From the NCBI RefSeq assembly GCF_030818695.1, contig NZ_JAUTAR010000001.1:1048501-1112500 (forward strand): a DNA stretch of 64,000 nucleotides, given 5' to 3'. This document shows positions 45,531 through 53,462 of the stretch, piece by piece. Each line of letters opens with the position of its first letter. Positions within the stretch are counted from its first letter, which is position 1. The stretch comes from Chryseobacterium sp. SORGH_AS_0447. GTDB lineage: Bacteria > Bacteroidota > Bacteroidia > Flavobacteriales > Weeksellaceae. The position numbers and the translations under genes were made by a program. Under the pieces are notes generated by a model. That model searched no databases, had not been told where the DNA came from, and worked only from the letters and a program-made list of their open reading frames with translations.

Positions 45531-46073
45531 ATGAGCGAATTGAAATGGTATGTGCTGAAAGCAATCAGCGGACAGGAAAATAAAGTGAAGAACTACATTG
45601 AGACGGAAATCAAGCGTTTAGGGTTTGAACAGTACGTTACTCAGGTAGTCATTCCTATGGAAAAGGTTATTCAGATCAGAAACGGTAAAAAAGTTCCTAA
45701 AGAAAGACCTTACTATCCTGGATACTTAATGATTGAAGCTGATTTGATGGGAGAAATTCCGCACGTTATCAAAAATATTCCCGGCGTTATTTCTTTCTTA
45801 AGTTTAACCAAAGGAGGAGATCCTGTTCCAATGAGAAAATCGGAGGTTAACAGAATGCTTGGAAGAATGGATGAACTTTCAGAATTTGCAAGCGATGTTG
45901 AAATCCCTTATATCGTGGGTGAGAACGTTAAAGTAATTGACGGACCATTCAACGGATTTAACGGAACCGTAGAGAAAATTCTTGAAGATAAAAAGAAAAT
46001 TGAAGTTTCTGTTTTGATCTTCGGTAGAAAGACGCCAATGGAACTTAGCTACATGCAGGTTGAAAAAGTATAA
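45531..46073 (+). CDS. nusG: Transcription termination/antitermination factor NusG
   Basis: The protein has the NGN domain (MSELKWYVLKAISGQENKVK, then RPYYPGYLMIEADL) and a C-terminal KOW domain (GENVKVIDGPFNGFNGTVEK). It binds RNA polymerase, aids elongation and links to Rho or the ribosome. At 180 residues the length is usual for the phylum. It is followed by an intrinsic terminator, so unlike in many bacteria it is not simply co-transcribed with rplK, which has its own promoter 70 bp further on. Confidence 0.98.
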   Translation: MSELKWYVLKAISGQENKVKNYIETEIKRLGFEQYVTQVVIPMEKVIQIRNGKKVPKERPYYPGYLMIEADLMGEIPHVIKNIPGVISFLSLTKGGDPVPMRKSEVNRMLGRMDELSEFASDVEIPYIVGENVKVIDGPFNGFNGTVEKILEDKKKIEVSVLIFGRKTPMELSYMQVEKV

Positions 46074-46093
46074 TAATTACTTAAAAATATATG

Positions 46094-46126
46094 ATCCCGC
46101 TAATTGAGAAATAAGCGGGATTTTTT
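46094..46126 (+). terminator. Terminator after nusG
   Basis: ATCCCGCT (46094-46101) pairs with AGCGGGAT (46114-46121), followed by TTTTT. Confidence 0.85.
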
Positions 46127-46162
46127 ATTTATGTATTATTTTATAAAAATAAAGCCCATCCA

Positions 46163-46193
46163 TTTGCTATTTCAAAAATAATTCATAATTTTG
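46163..46193 (+). promoter_or_regulatory. Promoter of the rplK operon
   Basis: TTTG (46163-46166), 19 bp, TAATTTTG (46186-46193): a perfect Bacteroidota promoter. The transcript should start near 46200. Confidence 0.8.
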
Positions 46194-46203
46194 CAGTCCG
46201 AAA

Positions 46204-46239
46204 AGTAGGATTATTTAAGGTGAGAATGGATAACCTACT
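46204..46239 (+). promoter_or_regulatory. Stem-loop in the rplK leader, candidate L1 autoregulation site
   Basis: AGTAGG (46204-46209) pairs with CCTACT (46234-46239), extended by TTAT/ATAA with one bulged A, closing a loop TTAAGGTGAGAATGG. It sits at the very start of the expected transcript. L1 is known to repress its own operon by binding a leader structure that mimics 23S rRNA; binding here is inferred. Confidence 0.45.
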
Positions 46240-46290
46240 GAATAATAATGCTTCCAAACTCATTAATTATTCAAATTTAAAAAACAAACA

Positions 46291-46734
46291 ATGGCTAAAA
46301 AAGTCTTTAAAATGGTAAAGCTTCAGGTGAAAGGTGGCGCAGCTAACCCTTCTCCACCAGTAGGTCCAGCATTGGGTTCTGCAGGTGTGAACATCATGGA
46401 GTTTTGTAAGCAATTTAACGGAAGAACGCAAGATAAGCCAGGACAAGTTTTACCTGTAGTTATTACAGTATACGAAGACAAATCTTTTGAATTCGTAATT
46501 AAAACTCCTCCTGCAGCAATCCAGTTGATGGATGCGGCTAAGATCAAGGGTGGTTCCGGAGAACCGAACAGAAACAAAGTAGGTTCTGTATCTTGGGATC
46601 AGGTGAAAAAAATCGCTGAAGATAAAATGGGAGACCTGAACTGCTTTACGATGGATTCAGCTATTTCTATGGTTGCAGGTACTGCAAGATCGATGGGATT
46701 AAGAGTAACAGGAACTAAACCAACTAACGCTTAA
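46291..46734 (+). CDS. rplK: 50S ribosomal protein L11
   Basis: The protein begins [20 protein letters not shown], followed by [20 protein letters not shown], the conserved proline-rich N-terminal domain, and a C-terminal rRNA-binding domain with [20 protein letters not shown]. It forms the GTPase-associated centre with L10 and L7/L12 and is needed for RelA-type sensing. At 147 residues it is complete. It is the first gene of rplKAJL, with its own promoter and leader hairpin. rplA follows after 11 bp. Confidence 0.98.
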   Translation: MAKKVFKMVKLQVKGGAANPSPPVGPALGSAGVNIMEFCKQFNGRTQDKPGQVLPVVITVYEDKSFEFVIKTPPAAIQLMDAAKIKGGSGEPNRNKVGSVSWDQVKKIAEDKMGDLNCFTMDSAISMVAGTARSMGLRVTGTKPTNA

Positions 46735-46745
46735 AACTTAAAGAA

Positions 46746-47438
46746 ATGGCAAAATTGACAAAAAAGCAAAAAGAAGCTTTAAGCAAAGTAGAAAAAGGAA
46801 GAATCTATAACCTTGAAGAAGGTTCAGCACTGGTAAAAGAAGTAAACACTGCAAAGTTTGATGCTTCTGTAGACATCGCTGTAAGATTAGGAGTAGATCC
46901 AAGAAAAGCAAACCAAATGGTAAGAGGTGTTGTATCTCTTCCTCACGGAACCGGTAAAGATGTTAAAGTTTTGGCTTTGGTAACACCGGATAAAGAAGCA
47001 GAAGCTAAAGAAGCGGGTGCTGACTATGTAGGTCTTGATGAATATTTACAAAAAATCAAAGAAGGTTGGACTGATGTTGACGTTATCGTTACCATGCCGG
47101 CTGTAATGGGTAAATTAGGACCATTGGGTAGAGTATTAGGACCAAGAGGTTTGATGCCTAACCCTAAATCAGGAACTGTAACGATGGAAATCGGTAAAGC
47201 GGTAACTGAAGTAAAAGCAGGTAAAATTGATTTCAAAGTAGACAAATACGGTATTATCCATGCTGGTATCGGTAAAGTATCTTTCGATGCTGCCAAAATC
47301 AAGGAAAATGCTCAGGAATTGATTTCTACATTGATCAAAATGAAACCAACTGCTGCTAAAGGTACTTATGTGAAGTCGATTTATTTGTCTTCTACTATGA
47401 GTCCGGGTATTGCAATCGATACTAAATCTGTTAACTAA
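46746..47438 (+). CDS. rplA: 50S ribosomal protein L1
   Basis: Conserved parts visible are [20 protein letters not shown] near the N-terminus, [20 protein letters not shown] in the middle and [18 protein letters not shown] near the C-terminus. The 230-residue protein forms the mobile L1 stalk that guides deacylated tRNA out of the ribosome. L1 is also the usual translational repressor of the rplK-rplA mRNA, so the leader hairpin at 46204 may be its target. It lies 11 bp after rplK and 17 bp before rplJ. Confidence 0.98.
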   Translation: MAKLTKKQKEALSKVEKGRIYNLEEGSALVKEVNTAKFDASVDIAVRLGVDPRKANQMVRGVVSLPHGTGKDVKVLALVTPDKEAEAKEAGADYVGLDEYLQKIKEGWTDVDVIVTMPAVMGKLGPLGRVLGPRGLMPNPKSGTVTMEIGKAVTEVKAGKIDFKVDKYGIIHAGIGKVSFDAAKIKENAQELISTLIKMKPTAAKGTYVKSIYLSSTMSPGIAIDTKSVN

Positions 47439-47455
47439 TTTTAATCCTTAAGACA

Positions 47456-48043
47456 ATGACAAAAGACCAAAAAGTTGTAGCAATACAAGAGATCAAAGAT
47501 TTGCTTCAGGATGCAAAAGTAGTTTATGTAGCAGATCTGGAAGGTTTGAACGCTGCTAAATCTTCTGATTTCAGAAGACAGGCTTTCAAGCAAAATATCA
47601 AAGTAAAAGTAGTAAAGAATACACTTTTACAAAAAGCAATGGAGCAAATGGAAGGAGTAGATTACTCTGAAATGTTCCAGTCGTTCAAAGGAAACTCAGC
47701 ATTGATGATTTCTGAAACGGCTAACGCTCCTGCAAAATTAATCCAAGGGTTCAGAAAGAAAGAAGAGAAGCCGGCTTTGAAGTCTGCTTTTGTTCAGGAA
47801 ACTTTCTATGTTGGTGACAATAACCTAGACATGTTGGCAAACATCAAGTCTAGAGAAGAAATGATCGGTGAAATCATCGGATTACTTCAGTCTCCAATCC
47901 AAAGAGTTGTTTCTGCTCTTCAAAACAAGCCTGAGACAGTAGAAGCTAAAGCTGAAGAGGCTGCACCTGCAGCAGAAGAAGCTCCTGCTACTGAAACTCC
48001 GGAAACTCCAGCTGCTGAAGGAGAAGCTCCAGCTGCTGAATAA
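47456..48043 (+). CDS. rplJ: 50S ribosomal protein L10 with Ala/Glu-rich tail
   Basis: The N-terminal domain (VAIQEIKDLLQDAKVVYVAD, then FRRQAFKQNIKVKVVKNTLL) is typical of L10, which anchors L7/L12 dimers to the ribosome. At 195 residues it is longer than the common 165-175; the last 30 residues are an Ala-Glu-Pro-Thr-rich low-complexity tail (TVEAKAEEAAPAAEEAPATE), which resembles tails in flavobacterial L10. It lies between rplA and rplL in the conserved order. The tail is probably disordered and its role is unknown. Confidence 0.97.
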   Translation: MTKDQKVVAIQEIKDLLQDAKVVYVADLEGLNAAKSSDFRRQAFKQNIKVKVVKNTLLQKAMEQMEGVDYSEMFQSFKGNSALMISETANAPAKLIQGFRKKEEKPALKSAFVQETFYVGDNNLDMLANIKSREEMIGEIIGLLQSPIQRVVSALQNKPETVEAKAEEAAPAAEEAPATETPETPAAEGEAPAAE

Positions 48044-48088
48044 TTTACACTCAAAAAATAATCAATAATCAACAAAAACATTACAACA

Positions 48089-48457
48089 ATGTCAGATTTA
48101 AAAAATTTAGCTGAAACGCTAGTAAACTTAACAGTAAAAGACGTAAACGAATTAGCTGCTATCCTTAAGGATGAGTACGGAATCGAGCCAGCTGCTGCTG
48201 CAGTAGTAATGGCTGGTCCTGGTGCTGGTGAAGCTGCTGAAGAAAAGACTGAATTCGACGTAATTCTTAAGTCTGCAGGTGCTTCTAAATTAGCAATCGT
48301 TAAATTAGTAAAAGATTTAACTGGTGCTGGTCTTAAAGAAGCTAAAGATATCGTAGATGGTGCTCCTGCTCCAATCAAAACGGGTATCTCTAAAGACGAA
48401 GCTGAAGCTCTTAAGAAGCAATTAGAAGAAGCTGGTGCTGAAGTAGAATTGAAGTAA
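48089..48457 (+). CDS. rplL: 50S ribosomal protein L7/L12
   Basis: The N-terminal dimerisation part ([20 protein letters not shown]) is followed by an Ala/Gly hinge ([19 protein letters not shown]) and the C-terminal domain ([20 protein letters not shown]) that recruits translation factors. At 122 residues it is complete. It lies 45 bp after rplJ and ends with a strong terminator, so rpoB, usually just downstream, is separately transcribed here. About 5 kb of secreted-protein genes separate the two. Confidence 0.98.
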   Translation: MSDLKNLAETLVNLTVKDVNELAAILKDEYGIEPAAAAVVMAGPGAGEAAEEKTEFDVILKSAGASKLAIVKLVKDLTGAGLKEAKDIVDGAPAPIKTGISKDEAEALKKQLEEAGAEVELK

Positions 48458-48480
48458 TCATTTACTTTATAAAATACAGA

Positions 48481-48508
48481 GCCGCTCCACATATGGAGTG
48501 GCTTTTTT
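48481..48508 (+). terminator. Terminator after rplL
   Basis: GCCGCTCCA and TGGAGTGGC pair around CATA (one G-T pair), followed by TTTTTT. Confidence 0.88.
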
Positions 48509-48719
48509 CATTTACGTGGTTAGACCCACATACTTACGATTGCTGGTAATAAAAAGTATTCTTTATTATCTAATCCTTACGATATTTATAATTCATCCTA
48601 TATAGAATTATAGATATGATAAAGTTTTGAAAGGTTTATTGTAATTTATTGCAAAGTTAATACTGATTTTTATTGCAAGATTGAAATTAATAATTATATT
48701 TGCAAAAAAATTGCACAAA

Positions 48720-49341
48720 TTGGGAAAAAGAATACAAAGTATTTCAGGCACTTGCCCCTATACGATCCTTTCTATAGGATTCGGGAAAGCTGCTTTCTGC
48801 ATACTATTTCTTCTTCTTAATTTTCTTTATTCCCAGGAAGGGTTAAGTACCGCTCCTACCATCAGCCTCATTGGCGGTGCAAAAATCTATTCTGTCGATT
48901 CCGATTTCAACAGCCAGTTTATGGCTCAAAAAAATACAGATTACGAAATCAGCAGTTCAGGAGAAGCATATGTATTCAAATCGAAAGCAGATCCTTCTGT
49001 AAAGAAAATTGCTAAAAGAAAAGCAAAGACTTCAGTTCAGAATATTGACCAGGCAAGCCTAAAGAGAATAAAAAAGAATATATCGGATTTCGAGCAGCGA
49101 AAGAAATTATTTGCTTTCCGTAATATTCATGGTACTCCTTTTTCCCGGGAACTGCCATACTCTTCTGATTCCAGCCGAAACTATATTGTTCCTTCTACCG
49201 ATTCTAACGATTTTTCAAAAGCATATATAATTTATTACAGTTTTTTGATTAGGTTGGTATTGGAACATTGCTACATTTGGAATTATCATTATTTTAATAA
49301 CCGGTCTTTGGATTGCTATTTCTCCAAAACCTTTTCTGTGA
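48720..49341 (+). pseudogene. Exported protein with a probable C-terminal frameshift
   Basis: A TATATTTG promoter box near 48696 precedes the gene, and no ATG start is seen, so TTG 48720 is the best start. A hydrophobic export signal (FGKAAFCILFLLLNFLYSQ) leads to a mature part with PTISLIGGAKIYSVDSDFNS and a basic helical region. The open frame runs to 49367, but its last 40 residues look like noise. One base deleted near 49255-49262 gives instead WYWNIATFGIIIILITGLWI followed by AISPKPFL and a stop at 49341, a clean C-terminal membrane segment. So either the gene is frameshifted or the read has an error. Family not recognised; similar small exported proteins occur in Chryseobacterium near rpoB. 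Confidence 0.55.
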
Positions 49342-49437
49342 GGCCTCCGCCATTATTTTTAGTCTAAATACAAATTCTTATAAAAATTTATTAAATGCTT
49401 TCCTTTTGGAAGGCATGCCTACATAATTAATTACTTT

Positions 49438-51507
49438 ATGACTAAAAAATCCCATTTAACACAAATAAAAAAGACAGCATTATTGCTGGTATCACTTGCA
49501 AGCTGTTTAGGCTTTGCACAATCCTGTCCTACCACAGCAGAAGGAAAACCCATATTCAGCAATAATTTCGGCACGGGAACCAGCAACAGCAATACCACTA
49601 CTACGGATCCGTATGTAATTGGGCATACTTATCAAGCAGTTAGTCCTCAGGATGGATATTACAGTGTAACTACCTCTTCCGCACAAACTGTAGGATATAC
49701 GCAAACCGATCTTACAGGGGGTAAGGATGCGGGTTATAACAACATTGCAGACGGATCTACGACCGGAAGATATCTGGCGATCAATATTAATTCCGGTGCA
49801 ACAGTGAATTCGGTTATTTACCGTGTCAATAATTTAAATGTAGTATCTGGACAGCTTTACCGGTTCAGGATTGATATGGCCGGATTATGTAACGGTTGCC
49901 AGGACGTTCCTAATTTGCAGCTGAGTATTAAAGATAACAATGATAACATCTTGGCTACTGCCAACTCAGGGAATTTGGGCGTAGCGAATGACGATGTCTG
50001 GAGAAGGCTTAATCTTTCCTTTACCCCTTCTACTTCTGTTGTTAAACTCGAAATTGTTAATTTACAGCAAAATGGTAATAGTGGAAACGATGTTGGGATC
50101 GATAATATTGTTTTTACCCCTGTGGAATGTGATTCAGACGGCGACGGAATTGCCAATTCCCTAGATCTTGATGACGATAACGACGGAATTGAAGATTGTA
50201 TCGAAAAAGGACTGGATTCCAATTCAACGGTAAGCACCATTTTCAAGCTGAATGGAAATGCTGCACAGATAAGCAGCAAGGAGGTTCGTTTAACGCCGGC
50301 ATTAACTAACCAGGCAGGTCAGATGTGGTCTTATGGAAAAGTGGATTTCAGTAAGAGTTTTGTTCTGAGCTATGAGGCCAATTTCGGCAGTAGTGATGGA
50401 GGAGCTGACGGAATTGCCACCGTATTCCATAATTCTCCGGTAGGAGTAAATGCTGTTGGAGCTGCAGGCGGAGGTATCGGAGCATTGGGAATACAAAACG
50501 GGATTGTGCTTGAAGTAGATACTTATGATAACGGGACTGCTGTAGGAGATATTCCTAACGATCATGGCCAGATTTGGGCTTCGGCCAGCCAAAGCGGGGC
50601 TAACCTTTTGACAACAGCCGTTGATCTGGGAAATGTAGAGGATAACGTGTGGAGAGCGGTACAGATTACATGGGATTTCCCAACCAAGAAATTATCATAT
50701 ACCATTGGCGGAATTCTGGCCGGAACTTACACGTTTCCGCCATCCAATCCTATTGTCAACTATTTCGGCGGAGCCAGTAGGGTTTATTTCGGATATACCG
50801 CTTCTACGGGAGCAGCTGTTAACGAGCAGAGTGTAAGGTATGCCGACTTCTGTTCTCAGCTTCCGTTGGAACTGGATACTGATGGAGATGGCATTCCAAA
50901 CGAACTGGATTTGGATTCCGATAACGACGGATGCCTGGATGCGATCGAAGGGGATGAGAATGTAGCTTTAAACCAGCTGGTGTTTGCCGGCGGAAATGTG
51001 ACGTCAGGAACGGGATCCACGGCGCCGAACAAAAATCTTTGTGCTTCTTCTTCATGTGTTAATGCTTCCGGCGTACCGAATCTGGTAAATTCTGGAGGGG
51101 CTGCTGACATTGGTGGTGATGAAGGACAGGGCATCGGGACTTCGCAGAACAATGCCGTGCAGCCTCCGGGATGTACTGCCTGTTATAAGCCTTCCATAAC
51201 ATCCGGAACCACATTGAATACCAATGTAGGGATTTCCGCATTAGGCAGAGCAGGAGTAAATGCAGACAACTGGCCAATGGTAAGAAAAGGTGCCTGGACC
51301 GCGCTTGAATCCAAAACAAAAGGATTGGTGATCAACAGAGTGGCATTTAATAATGCAGGCAATCCGGTAGGGATCTCTTCGTCTAACTTTGTAGAAGGAA
51401 TGATGGTTTATGATACAACCAACAACTGCCTTAAAGTATATACGACTAAAGATAACGGTACTACCTACGGATGGTACTGTATGGAAAACCAAACCTGCCC
51501 TGATTAA
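49438..51507 (+). CDS. Secreted L-type lectin-domain protein with calcium-binding TSP3 repeats
   Basis: A signal peptide (KKTALLLVSLASCLGFAQS) is followed by a jelly-roll-like region (about 30-225), a thrombospondin type 3 calcium repeat (DSDGDGIANSLDLDDDNDGI), an L-type lectin domain (about 265-470, with GGADGIATVFHN and GIVLEVDTYDN), a second TSP3 repeat (DTDGDGIPNELDLDSDNDGC), and a C-terminal part with YDTTNNCLKVYT. It is 689 residues and should bind carbohydrate outside the cell or on the surface. I see no clear type IX sorting domain at the C-terminus. It precedes a gene whose product shares the VYDT...L.V motif, and the two probably work together. Confidence 0.85.
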   Translation: MTKKSHLTQIKKTALLLVSLASCLGFAQSCPTTAEGKPIFSNNFGTGTSNSNTTTTDPYVIGHTYQAVSPQDGYYSVTTSSAQTVGYTQTDLTGGKDAGYNNIADGSTTGRYLAININSGATVNSVIYRVNNLNVVSGQLYRFRIDMAGLCNGCQDVPNLQLSIKDNNDNILATANSGNLGVANDDVWRRLNLSFTPSTSVVKLEIVNLQQNGNSGNDVGIDNIVFTPVECDSDGDGIANSLDLDDDNDGIEDCIEKGLDSNSTVSTIFKLNGNAAQISSKEVRLTPALTNQAGQMWSYGKVDFSKSFVLSYEANFGSSDGGADGIATVFHNSPVGVNAVGAAGGGIGALGIQNGIVLEVDTYDNGTAVGDIPNDHGQIWASASQSGANLLTTAVDLGNVEDNVWRAVQITWDFPTKKLSYTIGGILAGTYTFPPSNPIVNYFGGASRVYFGYTASTGAAVNEQSVRYADFCSQLPLELDTDGDGIPNELDLDSDNDGCLDAIEGDENVALNQLVFAGGNVTSGTGSTAPNKNLCASSSCVNASGVPNLVNSGGAADIGGDEGQGIGTSQNNAVQPPGCTACYKPSITSGTTLNTNVGISALGRAGVNADNWPMVRKGAWTALESKTKGLVINRVAFNNAGNPVGISSSNFVEGMMVYDTTNNCLKVYTTKDNGTTYGWYCMENQTCPD

Positions 51508-51543
51508 TTTTAAGTTACAACATCTAAAATTAAATTTTATAAA

Positions 51544-52065
51544 ATGAAAAAAGCAATCAATATATTTTCTTTACTTCTATTTACCTCGGGTTTTTCTCAG
51601 GTAGCCATCGGTAAAAGTTCGGTAAGCAACGCGTCGGTTTCTCTGGAATTCGGCAGCGGAAACAAAGGGATTATTTTACCTTGGGTCACCTCTGCCGCTT
51701 CGGTAACCGGAGCAGTAGACGGAACATTGGTGTATGACATTGCCGATAAAAAAGTAAAATACCGTAAATCCGGTTCCTGGATTGATTTGTCGGTAAATAC
51801 CAGTGGGATCGTAGATACGGTACTTCAGGCTTCTCAAACGGAGCTTTCCGGTGCGAAAGTAGTAATCGGTACAGGAGGATCTTCTGATACCACCCCGGGA
51901 ATTCTTGTGTTAAAAGATACGGATAAAGCGATGATCCTTCCGAAAGTAGCCAGCCCTCACCTGAACATTATCAACCCTGCAGCGGGAATGATGGTGTATG
52001 ATACGGATAAACATCAGCTTGCTGTCTTTAACGGAGCAGTGTGGTCCTTCTGGAAACCCTTGTAA
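51544..52065 (+). CDS. Small exported protein, partner of the lectin-like protein
   Basis: The signal peptide MKKAINIFSLLLFTSGFSQ is followed by a beta-rich mature part with two similar blocks: GTLVYDIADKKVKYRKSGSW and GMMVYDTDKHQLAVFNGAVW. The same block closes the preceding 689-residue protein, which suggests a common structural module in surface proteins of this group, often found at the start of tail-fibre-like or adhesin proteins. At 173 residues it is complete. It starts 36 bp after the lectin-like gene and is followed by a terminator, so the two form an operon. The function is not known. Confidence 0.8.
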   Translation: MKKAINIFSLLLFTSGFSQVAIGKSSVSNASVSLEFGSGNKGIILPWVTSAASVTGAVDGTLVYDIADKKVKYRKSGSWIDLSVNTSGIVDTVLQASQTELSGAKVVIGTGGSSDTTPGILVLKDTDKAMILPKVASPHLNIINPAAGMMVYDTDKHQLAVFNGAVWSFWKPL

Positions 52066-52183
52066 GATCAGGAGAATTTTTCAGTAATTGTGTTAGCTTC
52101 ATTTTGAAAAAGAAAATGTAAAAACAGATCTGGAAAAAATGCGGATGCTGAAAGTTTCTGCAAAATGACAATAATTGACATCA

Positions 52184-52223
52184 GACTAAAGTGAAGGAAA
52201 AATCCGGAGCTTTAGTCTTTTTT
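52184..52223 (+). terminator. Terminator after the lectin-partner operon
   Basis: GACTAAAG (52184-52191) pairs with CTTTAGTC (52210-52217), followed by a T run. Confidence 0.75.
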
Positions 52224-52331
52224 GTGTAAATTCATCGGATTAATTTAACTTTTACCTTAATTTGCAGTTCTAAAGCTAGGGATAGGTCGGTTACTGAGCC
52301 AAACAAATATAACATTACATACAGCAGATAT

Positions 52332-52982
52332 ATGAAAAAATTCCGCTTAGTCTTGATACTTTTTATTTCGGTAATGTATTACGGGCAGGACAGTTTGAAA
52401 ATAACCAACTGCGGCAAACAGCTGAAATCGTTTTATCTCGGTATGGATGTCCTGCACAAATGGCAGGCCGGACAGCATATTAACTGGCAGACCGGTGAAC
52501 CGGATGATCCTGATGCGGTCTCCGGAATAAGAACCCACTGCAGTGCATTTGTGGCAGCCGCCTGCGAGCGCCGGGGAATTTACCTGTTAAGACCTCCTGA
52601 ACACAGACAGGAATTGCTTGCCAATGCACAGGTCAGATGGCTGAACTCAGATCAGGCGAAAGATTTCGGATGGCATCCTATAACAAAGAATATTTTATCT
52701 GAAGCCCAGAGAATGTCGGATGAAGGATATATAGTCGTTGTTTGTGCACAAAATCCAGACCCGCATAAACCCGGACATATCGCTTTGGTGATGCCGGCAG
52801 CGCTTTCTTCATCACAGCTTCAGCAAAACGGGCCTTTGCTCATTCAGTCTTCTACCAAAAACAGTGTAGATGCTTTATTTCGAAACGCTTTTCACCGCCA
52901 TATTGCAGACTGGAATTTCGCAACGGATGAGGTATTCTTTTATTATAACGATAAATTATCGTGTTCCGCAGATAATAAATAA
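52332..52982 (+). CDS. Exported NlpC/P60-like (papain-fold) hydrolase
   Basis: A signal peptide (KKFRLVLILFISVMYYGQ) leads a 216-residue protein with a probable catalytic Cys in GIRTHCSAFVAAACERRGIY and His in HKPGHIALVMPAAL, the Cys-His order and spacing of papain-fold amidases that cut peptidoglycan peptides. The usual third polar residue cannot be fixed by eye. It should act in the periplasm or outside. It stands alone, with a terminator before it and a long leader region of rpoB after it. Cell-wall remodelling is the likely role, though a toxin or phage-type lysin cannot be excluded. Confidence 0.75.
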   Translation: MKKFRLVLILFISVMYYGQDSLKITNCGKQLKSFYLGMDVLHKWQAGQHINWQTGEPDDPDAVSGIRTHCSAFVAAACERRGIYLLRPPEHRQELLANAQVRWLNSDQAKDFGWHPITKNILSEAQRMSDEGYIVVVCAQNPDPHKPGHIALVMPAALSSSQLQQNGPLLIQSSTKNSVDALFRNAFHRHIADWNFATDEVFFYYNDKLSCSADNK

Positions 52983-53462
52983 TTAATGGCCTGCATTATA
53001 ATTTTAATGCTCTTATCCATTCGCGTTAGAAATAGAAATTAAATTGGCAGCCATTCCACATGAATTAAGAACTAACCTTTGAATTTAAAGAAATTGTTGA
53101 GAATAAGACATTTATATTTGTAAAAGTGAAAAGTTTTTTCTATCTTTGCAGTCTCTTTTGGCGCGAATAATTGTATACATATCTATAAAATATTGAATAT
53201 CACCTCTTTCATGATTGTGAAGGAGATTTCTTGCATTATAGATACAGTGGCGGTTCTGCCTCAAAAGTAATAAAAATATTTTGCATTACGCTGTGAAAAG
53301 ATATACCAGTGTTGCAGTTAGAAAAAAATAAAGTACAACGTAAAATGTCAAGGTCTTTCGTGAGCGCCAAAACACTTTACCTTACAGTTTTAGCTTGTTT
53401 CTTGTTCTTTTCTGATATTTTTTAATGAATCAAAATATTTTTTAACCTTTCTTAAAAGTTTT
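52983..53462 (+). other. Long promoter and leader region of rpoB
   Basis: After about 130 bp of AT-rich DNA comes the rpoB promoter (53117-53148) and an untranslated leader of about 300 nt. In the leader a hairpin around CTCTTTCA-TGAT-TGTGAAGGAG (53204-53230) is visible, and GTCTTTCGTGAGCGCC near 53350 stands out as GC-rich. No gene is present. Confidence 0.65.
53117..53148 (+). promoter_or_regulatory. Promoter of rpoBC
   Basis: TTTG (53117-53120), 20 bp, TATCTTTG (53141-53148) matches the Bacteroidota consensus. It lies about 315 bp before the rpoB start. Confidence 0.8.
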
